Shown in pieces: positions 31,042-43,319 of a stretch of DNA of 64,000 bases (the stretch's first letter is position 1; each line of letters opens with the position of its first letter). The notes under the pieces are model-generated. The model did no database searches. It saw only the letters and a program-made list of their open reading frames with translations, and was not told the DNA's origin. The stretch is from Atopsyche davidsoni (lineage: Eukaryota > Arthropoda > Insecta > Trichoptera > Hydrobiosidae), in the NCBI GenBank assembly GCA_022113835.1, contig JAILWY010000003.1:10129501-10193500 (forward strand), read 5' to 3'. Made by a program: the position numbers and the translations under genes.

Positions 31042-33731
31042 CAATAAACAGAGTAAACGATATACAATTAGAAATTTTTTTACAATTACAATTTTTTTGT
31101 ATTTTTATTTAAAATTGAATATTTTCATCACCTCATCAGCCTTGTTGCTTCAACCCAAGCCGGATTCTAAAATGCTCCAGCAATATTTCGTTAAATAATC
31201 TAGCCACTTTATAATCGGTCCATTAACTCAATGAATATTTTCGATAAATCAAGGCTTTATTCAAAAACGTATAAATACTGCATTTGTATAACGCTTATTC
31301 ATATAATTCTAAATTAAAATAAATAATAGGAGATTATAAGCAAACGTTTAGCGAATCAAGTAATTGTGTAGCAACAATAAATATTTTCATTATTCATAAC
31401 GTTTATTATTACTAAACGTGTAAATAACGTTTAATTTATACACAGTGATTTTTTTAAATTTTAATTCTAACTAATTTGTATATAAAGATGGCAATAAACG
31501 AGTTCGCTCGTTCTAAAAACCTCTAAAACCCATTTCAATCAAGATATTTAATGTGGAAGTATGGAGATGCCTTGTACTCATAATAATTTAGACCCCAGGT
31601 GTAAATACACGAATGTAAATTAATTAACAAACCTGCTGGTTTCCACGCAAGTCTAAATAATAAAATTATTTTACATCAATTCATTTACATCAGGTGTTTT
31701 GCCTTCTATTTATCTAACGTAAAGTTACCTTTCAAGCACGAGAGAACATTAAGTTAAGTTGTGTGGTCTATTTACTTAATATGTAATCACATATACAAAT
31801 AGGACGCTTTTAAGGTGGGTTATCCCTTTCACAATAACCAAAAAAAACCTTTTCTTTTATTCAGTGTGTATTTCACGCGTTGCATTTTATAAAACCTGTT
31901 TTGAAATCATGAAAACTACTATGGTTTTTATAGTTTAAAATATTGAAGTGCCTCGCGTAACAGTCAATAACTATTGGAATAATTACAGAACTATGTTATA
32001 AACCATAATATTATATTGTACGTTCAAATACAATAAATACACCGTCTTCGTTTATAGTCTAACAGTTTCGAATAATGGTTTCTGTAACGTATTAAATAAA
32101 TTGATAAACCACTTTCATCTCAGCCATAACCACATTAAAACTTCGTTATAAAATGTAGATTTATTACACAAAATTTACTTCATAAAGATAATTTTTTTCG
32201 TATTTTATTGAACGGCGTTTGCGTTGTATTTGATGAGGATATTTCATATCTGTATTTTTTATAGCAATAAATTCCATTGCCCGTGCTTTCGGTTGATCCA
32301 AAAATGTCTATTTAAAGAATTTTAAATCTGATACTTTTAGATCACTCCACGGATTTTATAAAAATAAAGAATTTTAATGTAAAATGGATCGGAAAGCGCT
32401 TGTATTTAAGACGTTAATTATTATGCATTAAAATTAATTAAGGTAATAAAATGTGCTGAGCTCCAATCAAGTACTACCTGAACAAGCAGTCATTAAAACG
32501 AATTTGTAAATGAATAGTGTTAATTGATTCTCATTTTATGTTGCTTAATAATCCAATATATTTAAGTATTCCACTAAAATAATAATACTAGTACCTATGA
32601 ATTTTGGAATTATCATTAAAACTAACTGTGGGTATTTTTTTATTTCTTAATACATACTCCTGGATTTCATCGCCTTTTAAAGACATAGTCAAAATAACTT
32701 TGCTGTAATAACTATATTTGGTTTTCAGAAAATATAGGGACAAAGGCAGCGCTCTTTTGCCGTTAAAAGTCATCTTCAGACTTGTCAAAACCTGGAATTA
32801 CTTTTTTATGATCGATAAACTTGTATCTTAGAATTAGTTGCTTGTAAATATTGGAAATATATTCAGTCTATACCACTCAAATACTATTTTTCGAAGTGAG
32901 ATTAGGAGCATTTTCCCACTCAAGAACATTTATTTTCATACGAATATCAATGCTAATATTAATCATTGAATACTTAACTGTTTTTGTACTATCTGGTCCT
33001 TACTTTCTATCTGATTTTTAAGCAAGATATTTATTTTATCCATACATTTTGAAAAACTCAATTGATTTCCGAAATTCTTCTCGTTCTTTCCAATAAATCA
33101 AAAAACTTTCAATCACAAGTCCATTGTTCTCTATACTTTTTAAGGCATTAGTATTTTTCAATGGACGAGTTTTTAGGCATAACGAATCTATAATACGTAT
33201 TAGATTACTTTTTTTAACTACATTTTTTCTTTGTTTTTGATATTTTCTTGAAAACTTTTTCATAGTTTGAGCGATAAAAATTTTCAGTTGCTTCAATTAC
33301 TCGAAATCGTATAAAATCTTTTCACAAGAAAAACCTTTTAAGGAATAAAAAGTCTATTGGTGTAGATTTATTTATAATTTACCTGTGTAAAATAGACAAA
33401 TTCCAAACATATTAAAATAGTCACAGACACAATCGTCTTAAAGCCTTCATACCATATTTTATTAGATTCCGCTTATTTTGCAGCTTTCTACTCTTACAAA
33501 GTAGTGTTGTTATGAACCCACTCTCTATCATTATTTGAGCATGGATGTCTCCTTCTCGTATAATGTATTATCTGTAGATAAAGAGTAACTATATTCAATA
33601 ACTCTTTAAGTTTTCTGAGATTGGTTATTTAATAAGCATTGTTTGACTCCAATTACATTTTAAAGTGAAATACTACATTTTAAAGTGATAAAATAAGGGA
33701 CGCTGTCGTAGAACTTTCTTGTGGCGTAAGT

Positions 33732-34080
33732 TTATACCCTAAACAAATAACCGCTCAAGTTATTTAGGGGTGTGGTGTCAATCGCACCCTGTGTCTTGAT
33801 TCTAATTGAATGCTGAACTATCATGAATAGAAAGCCTACCAAACCCGGGGGTGATTGTGGTGGCAAGTAAAGCCTTTCCATGGTGCGAGAACCCCAAACA
33901 CGGTTACACCAAAGTTTTTGATAAAGTACTCTAGGTGTTTCTTGTATACAAAACGATCTCCAATAATCACACCGTTCGATTGAATGTCGCCTTCTAAGAT
34001 ATTTTGACTCTCTCAATGGGCTGTAAATCATTTTGATAAGTTCTCTGAAATTTATGATGAATGCAGTATTTGATGACTGA
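33732..34080. other. GC-richer patch with unrecognised 99-codon minus-strand frame
   Basis: The minus strand is open from 34031 to 33732 in DNA where stops are otherwise frequent, and the composition is richer in G+C. The conceptual product is rich in Arg, Trp and Pro and I do not recognise it. It has no clear ATG-context or splice evidence. It may be part of a mobile element or a decayed retrocopy. Confidence 0.25.
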
Positions 34081-34335
34081 TGAAAATAAATTAGTTCGCT
34101 GAAAGAAAGCCTTGGTTGATTGGTTTCTTCCGAAGCGAAGAGTGAAATTATTTGTTCTGCAAAGGTGTTCAGATGTTTCGGATAACTTTTAAAACAAACT
34201 TGAAATTACTGAAGAAAATGTTTCATAATTATCAATCACAATTCTAATTATACAATTGAAAAGGTTTTAAGTTTTCTAATATATCAAAGTAAATAAAATT
34301 CTAATTAATAACGAGACTTCTGACGTTTATTAAAC

Positions 34336-34359
34336 CGAAGTGACAGTATTATCACTTCG
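34336..34359. repeat. Perfect 8-bp hairpin CGAAGTGA / TCACTTCG
   Basis: The stems at 34336-34343 and 34352-34359 flank an 8-base loop. On the minus strand the hairpin is preceded by an AAAGATGCTTCC-type sequence and followed by an ACGTC. This is similar in layout to the hairpin beside the Penelope-like fragment at 2136-2155. Confidence 0.4.
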
Positions 34360-37300
34360 TGGAAGCATCTTTAGAGTGTGTAAAAAATTACTGTAGTCTC
34401 GTGTTTATTTTTTTTCGTAATAAAAATTTTAGGTTACCAACATAGAAGTATTTATATCCTCTGTTTACATTTAAATATGCACGTTACTTTTTATTAAAAC
34501 ACTTGGCAAAGTATTTAATAGTTTAATAACACAAACAAGCTATAAATAAGTTACGAAATATGTTGACTAGCAACTGGTGTTCTAATGGTCATTTCATGCT
34601 TAAGTTTTTTCATTTTATTTTTGATAAATAAAAATGAGAATGCTCATAGAACTTTGTCAGACTAAAGGTGAAAGCGCTCAGTAATTTTTTTTTTTATATT
34701 AAATATGTAAGATATTTCAATATGCATATATTTTAATATATACATTTGTAAATATTTTGTCGAAACTAATTTACTTTTTAAAACCCGAGTGTAATATCTC
34801 CATTCACACTTTTTGTTGCTTTGTCGTCTCAGTCTTTTTTTTATCAAATGTCAAATAAAATATATTTTTCCCTGTATATAATGTTCATAAACACGTACAG
34901 CTTTATTTCAAATGAAAAGCTATATTCTTTATTTCTTTTTATTCGATTTTAAAACGAAGTTCATCTGAACTTCAGTAAATTATATTTTATAATAAAGTGT
35001 TTTTGATACAAATTTAAGATTGATTATTATTTATATCAAATGGTGAGATAAATTTATTTTTTTAATAACGGTTGATCAATTTTTTTTTTTTTCACCAATT
35101 TGATAATAATAATAATAAAATATCAGCAGCTTGTAATTTCAAGCAAACAAAGCCTACACAAGAATAACAAAAAGCTCTTTGCTATAAAGAAAATTTTACA
35201 TGGCAGTAAAGACACCCGGAGCTTTCGCAGGAAAACCACCAATTTCTTTAGATTCGTTTTCTTTTGGGAAATAGTACACGCACCATAGCTCTACTATGAC
35301 GTAGAGTGTACTTTGTAAAAAAATGTATATTTCTTATATATATATATTTAAAGCAGTCTCTTTTAAATGTGGTTTTGGTTTGAATTTATATAAAAACCTT
35401 TAAATTCATATTTAACAAAACTATTTTTGCGGTTCTTCTAAAATACGAGCTTTGTCCAATGCATAAATTTTCACACACATTGTGAATTTTAGATTTTCAA
35501 AATACTTGCGTTTGAGTGTCGATCCGATTGTCAAACCCGAGAAGCGGTAAAGCAATCCCCGATTAATTAATTCAAATCAAATATTGGTGATAAATTTGCA
35601 TGGTGTATCTTTGCCCTCGACTTAATACAATTTCGAGAAATGCAAACCACATTTGTACAAAAGTAATCGAAAATTAATTTATTGGATGAATTTCAACTTC
35701 TCGGTGGAGAAAGTTGAAAATTGTTTGAATTGAAAATGAAACATTTATTGGCTAAGCTACATTTTCTAACATTAAAACAAAACAGACTTCCTCGCAAACT
35801 GCTTTAATCAACCGATCCCATATTACTTCTCAGTAAAGGACAAGCAAGGTTCTAAATTTATATAAATATATATATATATATTATAATATATATAAATCAA
35901 GCTACATTTCTCGTAGCAAACACACGTGTTGAGAATAGTATGAATAGAGCAAACTTGCGCTTGAATTGTTTTCATACGGGAAGTTGAATATGTCTTCATT
36001 GAGCTTATTGTTGCTCAGAGCAAGGGTCAATCCGAAGCTTTAAATAATTCATCCCTTAATGCTTTTCTGTCAGTCATCAAAGCCTTACGAATTCCTTTTT
36101 GTTTCGTATTTTAATTCCAAGCAACTGCAAAACTATAATAAAAACCCCACATATTCTAATATCACTATATTAACTCAGGGTGTCATGTTTCAGTTTGCTG
36201 ATATATTTTTTTCATATTAAGTAGTTTATTTTATTTTAATATCACATTTAATCAACACCCTAAATACAATATATTTTTAAAAAAAAATTATTAATTATAA
36301 ATGTGTTTTTTTTGTCTAATTCATAACATAACCCGAGCTCTCGTTTTCCTCATTTCGTGGTTTCAAGAATACTTCTGGCAATTACACGGAAGCAAAAAAG
36401 CTATAAATAACCCACGAATTCCATCGCTAAATTTAATTAACTTAAATTTATGGAGGCTGTATTTGCTTTGCTTTGCACCCGCGAACGGGTCTCAATTATT
36501 GTACAAGCACAAGAAACTCGTGACACTGTGAAAATATAACAAAGGCTGAAAGAAAATTTGGGTATTGAATTTTTTATTCGGTCCTATCATACATTCATGT
36601 TTTATTTCTGAATATAGCTCATATTTGAAAAAAATCCAGAAAATATATTTTATTTTAGTGTATTTGAAAGTCTCAAATATTGAACTTTCCATTGAAATAA
36701 TATTTTGTATACTTTCTGTACTATTTAGCTTATTGTAGATTTTAAATTAACTAATTCATATTTATGCTTGTACTCAAATTAACTAGTTAAACTTTTGTTA
36801 ATATTATACAAAATGAACTAATAATTTATAATTTAAGTAATATCAACAAAATTTAAATTTGACTCTTGTAGCTTGTTTGTCATCAATTTCATATATTATT
36901 TATGATAATATATATTTTTTGGATGTCTGAAGAATATTGGTTGACTTCATTAAAATATTCGAATAAAATATACACACATAAGTATTTCCCATACTTCATT
37001 TCTAAGGCATGGTATATAAAGTGCTTCTTATATTGCCTGTTTTTTTTTTTAAATATTTCATTTAATTTTTAAAAAATGTTTTCATGTATACCGTATAACT
37101 TTAAAGCGAATTTTAAAAATATTTTTTTACAATTATCTAATAGCAGCTGCAACGAGCATGCGAAAATTTTGTTTCCACATTTTAATAAAACACACATTTT
37201 TTTCGCGAATTATGTTGTAGAAATATCGTAACAAATTTCTTTTTAAAAATAACTGAGCTTGGTGAAAAATATTATTCATGATGGCTGATTATTAACTTAA

Positions 37301-37995
37301 AATAGTTTTAAAAAATTGTTGGTTGTATTTGAATGTATAGATGGTATACTCGTATATATTTTATCGGTAATGTAGAAAGTAAATTTATTTATGCATTGGG
37401 TTTTACACAAAAATAGCTATTTTAAATAGCTTGTTGGTTTTTTAACTACAGGTATGCAATAAAATAAAAAAAGTACTTAAAATTTGTTTAAACTACAAGG
37501 TATTAAAACCGAAATTTGTTTTTCAACATTTATAAAGTAATGCACATATTTGATATTTAGTTGTAGAAATAACTTACCAATAAACCCATATAAATGGTTC
37601 TTGCATGATTAAATCAACATAATCATTTTTGTATTCGTAAATATTCGTTACGGTGTAAGGGATCTTTAAACGCCAGGCCGATGGGAGCGAGATTCATTAC
37701 AAGTGATAGAAGTTACTCTCGAAACAACGGCTCCTTTTATACATCATTAAGAGTCACGAATCATAAAAAATAAATATAAAACAAGTACATGGACGTGACG
37801 TCATAAAAAGAAGGCTGTTACGCTGTAACGTCGGTACGTTAAACGGAACGGCGTCCGTTTGTTACACCTGCCGCGGGGGACGACAGAATCTTCTCGAATT
37901 CCAGTCGTTTTTGTGTTTGGCCTGACGCAGTGCAGGACCAGCTATTACTGTAACTATTCACAAACACCATTGATTGTTACTTAATATTAAATGAC

Positions 37996-38165
37996 TAAAC
38001 AGTTTAGTCATGCATCTGATGATGACCCGGTGTATAGGGTCGAAACTAGTTATGCAAATAATTCTAATAAACTCAAAGTGAAGACAAAAATACAAAGTTA
38101 CTTTTTATCATTACAATGATGGATCTTCACCAATCAAATGCCTTGTCCCTCAACAAGATTATTAT
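37996..38165 (+). repeat. Second copy of the Penelope-like hammerhead repeat
   Basis: From CAGTTTAG at about 38000 through CCTCAACAAGATT at about 38163 this matches the family seen at 17590-17833, with scattered substitutions. It is in the plus orientation and keeps the complete hammerhead-like core. The preceding 200 bp (37790-37990) are GC-richer and include a TGACGTCA at 37796-37803. They may be the upstream part of the same element. A 60-codon frame follows (38116-38298) but I cannot match it to a retroelement protein. Confidence 0.55.
38011..38056 (+). ncRNA. Hammerhead-ribozyme-like motif (best copy)
   Basis: Stem I is TGCAT (38011-38015) with ATGCA (38052-38056), 5 bp and perfect. The core CTGATGA is at 38016-38022. 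Stem II is GACCC (38024-38028) with GGGTC (38037-38041), 5 bp and perfect. GAAA is at 38042-38045. Stem III is reduced to the palindrome ACTAGT (38045-38050), giving two pairs within one molecule or six between two. The predicted cleavage would follow T38051 (a GUU site). An unpaired T at 38023 between the core and stem II is also present in copy 1, so it is a family feature and not a random error. It departs from the textbook hammerhead. Small hammerheads with diminished stem III that cut as dimers are known from Penelope-like retroelements. Confidence 0.55.
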
Positions 38166-40413
38166 TTGCAGTTTCCGACGTTTGAATCAAATTTATCTCA
38201 ACTTAAAATGTAGCGGAATACAACTAACCCAATATCAATATCTACACAAAACTTACGAACACATCAACACTGGTTCATTATGGTATGTTAGCAATTGATT
38301 TGTATTTAACCTGTGAGAGCTCACCTCATAGCAGCCTGTACATAAAACCATTCAGTTAGCGTCTTTTTTTATATGTCTTTTTTATAGTGTCATATAAATA
38401 AATAACGCAAAAAAGGCGCTATTGCTTGGTGTTCGGTTGTGTTGCTACGTGTGAAGGCTGCTTTAGCTATTTATGCTTGCTGCCTTTGTCTCTTCAAATC
38501 CCATGTGTTTGTAACTAAACAAGAATTTCTATCCATAAAAAAGTTAGATAAAAAAATAGATCCCTTGCTTATACAAATTTATGAATTTGAACTTTATTTT
38601 AAAGCACGTAATTAAAACATTAACATATTTTTATTTATTTAAAAATATTGTTTTAATAGTTTTTGTGTTAATATTAAAATAGTATTTATAATTTAATAAT
38701 ATATTACCCTTTACCCTACATAGCACATCAATGCCATATTACTGCTGCTTCAAAGAACGATATTGAATGAATTTATCCTTAAACTTTAACGTATGCCACA
38801 AGGGTTACAAGAAATATCCTATATCTGACCATAGAAGGGACTATTTCAGCAAACTAACTCCTACTCTTACGTTATTAAGAGCACACCGGAAAGTGTTAGT
38901 TCAAAGCCTATAAATTGGCAGTCTTCGACCTTGAAAGCAAGGATCTATGTTCTAACAAGACTTGTCTCTTATTTCTTCTCACGTAACGTGGGGTGCTTTT
39001 CTCTGAGGAGACATGGATGGGACCTTTCACGTTTAAGATTTATAAAGACATCACTCTGAAACCTTTCACTGGTCGCCAAGTAACCAACACAGCGCAAGCC
39101 CTTCGGGACATTGCGAGTTTATTTTTTGAGGCTTGATAATCATTGTCAAGTACTTTCATGGAATAAAAAAATACCTGAGAAATCTCTCACCGCGTGATAC
39201 CACAGAAAATCAGGATCAAAGCAAATATATAATTGCGTTTTAAAATAAATATGTGTGCATTCAATGTACTATGTATGTATGAAATAATACCCTTTACAAA
39301 TATTTAGAAAAAAAATATCTATATAATCATTTTTATATTTTTGTTGCGCAAGAATGCTTTTCAGGTAAAATAATTCTTGCTTTTGCAATTTTTCTAATGC
39401 ATTTATAACAGCGGTCAAACACCATAAGCACTCATCATTTTTCTCTTTGTATTTTTTCGAGACACCATGCAAAACCAAACTGTATTTATGAATAACGTTT
39501 TTTTTGTCTCTTTATTAAAACTTTATTTATTATAATTTATCTCAGAGTAGAATTGTATTACATTCAAATAAAAAATTTCATGTATTATATATATTCAAAA
39601 ATTACATAATTTCAAAACATTGACCTATTTTCTCGGTAAAGTTTAGAAGTGCTGGTCACTAATTACTCTAGAAGCATAGATTTTGTATTTAGCAATCCTT
39701 AATAATCAATGTAGTCGCCTGCAAAGCCTTCGGATCCACTATGGGACCAACTATGGGCCAGCTGACGTTCACGCTGTTTATGGGACACCTAATTGTGAAC
39801 CACCATAATCCATAGACAATGCATGAGAGTAATTAAGAGCACCCAGCGTACAACAATCGCTTTATTACAACGCGCTAATTAATAATTTAATTATCAGGCC
39901 AATTAATCTATTTGTTATCAATGGTTTTAATTATGTTCAAAATATCATATTTCATCTATCTTTTTCGGGGCTCTTTTCATTGAATTTGATTCTTTGAAAT
40001 AATATACTATAAGGGTTGTTAAGTTTTAATTAATATGAAATTATAAACATTTTGCAAAGTGATGACAGTTAAAACTTTTGCAATGTTATAGAATTTAATT
40101 AAAATAGTAAATATTGAACTTAAAAGCATGTGATGAGCACAAAGCTGTCAATTGCCTTAAATTTTTTTAACAAAGTTATCTGAAGCGACAGGTTAAAATG
40201 AGCTGTGTAAACATAGCTCATACTATCAGAATTATTTGTTAAAATGCTGAAATATATTTAAAAAAGTACCCTTTTTGTGGTCTGAAAAAAGATTTTCATA
40301 ATCCAATTATATTTTACATATCACAAAAAATGTTTTGTCTGGTATATTTTGAAATCGTTTGTGTATTTTTCCGTCCATACAAGCAACAAAGCCATAATTT
40401 TATTTATGTGTGT

Positions 40414-40525
<112 letters not shown>

Positions 40526-43135
40526 ATATATACATATATCCATACATATAAATTGTGGTATGGTTAAAAAAATTAGGTAGATTCAAAAAGATTTTCTACG
40601 TAGTCTGCTAAGCCAGAATTAAAGCCAAGCTCCAATTAAGGTGGCAATTTTCCACAAATGGTGGTAGTTAACTTGCCTTAACTGAATATAACGACTTCGT
40701 TCGGATGATAATGTGAGGGTAAATCGGAGTTAGGCCCGCTAATGAGACTTAACTTCCACTGCTCTATAAAATCCTCGCTGACTACGACTACTGTGTATGC
40801 AACATGCAATGGTGATCAGACCACTTAAATATTTACGTTTATATGAAGATATTTGCTAAAAACTATATTATTTTATACCTCACGGTCTTTCTTTTGTTGC
40901 TAGTCCTTTTGAACTTCGACGGCTCGGGGTTATTAAAAATCGCCAACATTTTCTTACGGATGCTCTTTGTCGAATATCCGGACAATTGATTGTATCATAT
41001 ATTTCACTATGTATATATTACATGAACATCAAAATAGACCAATGACATTTTTTTAAAAACAGACAAGCCAGATGACCTCCGATACAGATATAATAATATA
41101 TTTAACAAAAATCATATCTAGATAGTATAGGTAATTGGCTGTTTCAAAAATATTAAAACAAGCTTGTAATATATTCATTTTTAAATAATATACTATGTCA
41201 CCTTATATTTTTAATGCAGAAAGTTGCTGAATAATTTAATATAAAATTATCAATCAAAAAATTCAAAAAAATTAATTTAACTTATGTCAAAAAAGTGTTT
41301 TTCTGAAAACGTTTTGTTTCAAAAGCTTGTCGGTTAATTACTATTTTATAACTATCAAGTATTTCAAAGTATTTTGCTATTAATAAAGTATTCGATGAAT
41401 TATTATAATTAAGATAAACTTTTTAAATGTGTATAAAGCGATTATTTCATCTATAAAATTAATTAATATCTGCAATGTATTTGAGTCAGGTAATAAATTT
41501 TAAATGTCTTTCATTAAATTTGTTAACTTTTAAGTTTGAACACTGAGAAATTAGTAAAACTTAACATAGTCAGTGAACAGAAACCATATATTTTACCGCC
41601 TAACTATTTTAAATTATTTTTAAATATATTAAAGAAACAACTATGAATATGAACCATCCTTTGGAAATTAATTGATATTGGGCTTTTATTTTTTGTCAAT
41701 AATATTAAAAAAAACATAAGAATATATTATTTTATATAACTCGTTTACATATAAAAATGTTTATTTTAAAGAATACCTAATGATATTTCTGATCAAATTC
41801 AAAATATATTTAAAAACAAATAATCTTAACCTGTTTTTTTTTTGAAATGAATATTGTTGAAATAATATGTTTCAAACTTCATGAATTTGGAAAAAAATCA
41901 TAAAGTTTCTTCATTATCAATATTACAAAAGACTGATTGTTTACTTGTTTTGTTGGCTGAAGAAAAATAAATTATGCAAACAGTAAAAGTAAAAAGGTTA
42001 TGATAAATCTTTTACCTTTTCTACTGAACAATGAATAAGAAGTTTTTTCTTAGCTGTTAGTTCTTGAAATGATATTATGAAAATTTAAAAATATATAAAT
42101 CGTATATTTTCATATGAAATGTGATATTTGGAAAATCTGTTTTTTTTTCGTTACCTTTTAATAATATATGTTTTCTAAGGCTTTTATAAATTGTAGGAAA
42201 GAAAAAAGGTTTTCAAATACAAAATATATTCTTTAGCAAAATAAATAAGATTTTCAACGAATGAAATCAGTTTACCACAAAAAACAACCTTGTATAGCAA
42301 ATAATGAAGACTATTAGTAGCTACTAGATCTATCGTGATATTCAGAGACAATTGTTATAAAATAAATGTAGTTTATGAGCTTGAAATTCTCAGAGCGTAT
42401 TTGAAGAATATTTATACACAATTTTCATTAGAAATTCTCTCAAAAACATTTAGTCACTAACTTTCCTAATGAACCGTGATTCCTTGAAAAAACTCTCTAT
42501 AGACATCTAATGGTGATAACCTCAACTTAGTTATTACCATTTAGGCACTTCATCAAGAGGTGTTTGATTTACTTAATCTGATGATTCATACGAATATTTC
42601 ATTTCTAAAAGACATCCGATAATAATTTCATGGCAAAATTATATACATATTGCTAAAAAGTCGTTGATTATACTACTTTTATGTGCTGATGAATTCAAGT
42701 TTCATCTTTTACCACTTAATATAAAATAAAACATATCTTTAAAAAATTTCATACTGGAAGATATAATACCTGTTCAAATATTTTTTTTTTAAGCCCTGTA
42801 CGGGACTTATCTCGCACAAAGACTGTAATTATTTAGGATTTTGGATTTCAGTGATTCAGTAGCGGTGCGGGAGGTGTTCACTCAAAAACGTTTTCTGTTC
42901 GACTCTGACGTTTATTGTTGTACGTGAAGTTAGTTACAATATGGTTTTTTATATACACTATGAAGCTAGTTACAATACGCTGCCTCGCCGACGTTTCGTA
43001 CAAGCCCATTTGTGAGAAGTTAGGATAAATCTGCCAGGCTTTGGGACATTTGAATCCCTAGACATTTCTGTATTTTCCGGAATATTTTTTTCTCGTTTGA
43101 TTGTTTATTTATTTGAAAATTTAATATGTTTTCAG

Positions 43136-43319
43136 ATGCTCGTTTTTCACGAAGCCAAGGGCCCGTTCGTCGAAGACTTCTACCAGTGTGTGACGCACGG
43201 ATCCTACTCGAGCCCCTGGCAGGAGCAATTGTACACCCTCCTGTCTCTGTTCTTCATGTTTGTGCTGCCCCTTATTATCCTGATGATAACATATGCGGCT
43301 ACCTTCGTCACCATATCAA
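43136..43319 (+). CDS. CrzR: Corazonin receptor, coding exon 2 (extracellular loop 2 and TM5)
   Basis: Codons 200-260 plus one base. The acceptor TATGTTTTCAG ends at 43135. Extracellular loop 2 holds GPFVEDFYQCVTHG, with C217 as the conserved disulfide partner of C139. It is followed by PWQEQLY and TM5 at about 231-256, ending ITYAATFVTIS. The donor A|GTAAGT at 43320 is near-consensus and leaves phase 1. Reading past it reaches a stop within 18 codons. In corazonin receptors this loop is very well conserved, which is one reason for the subfamily call. Confidence 0.92.
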
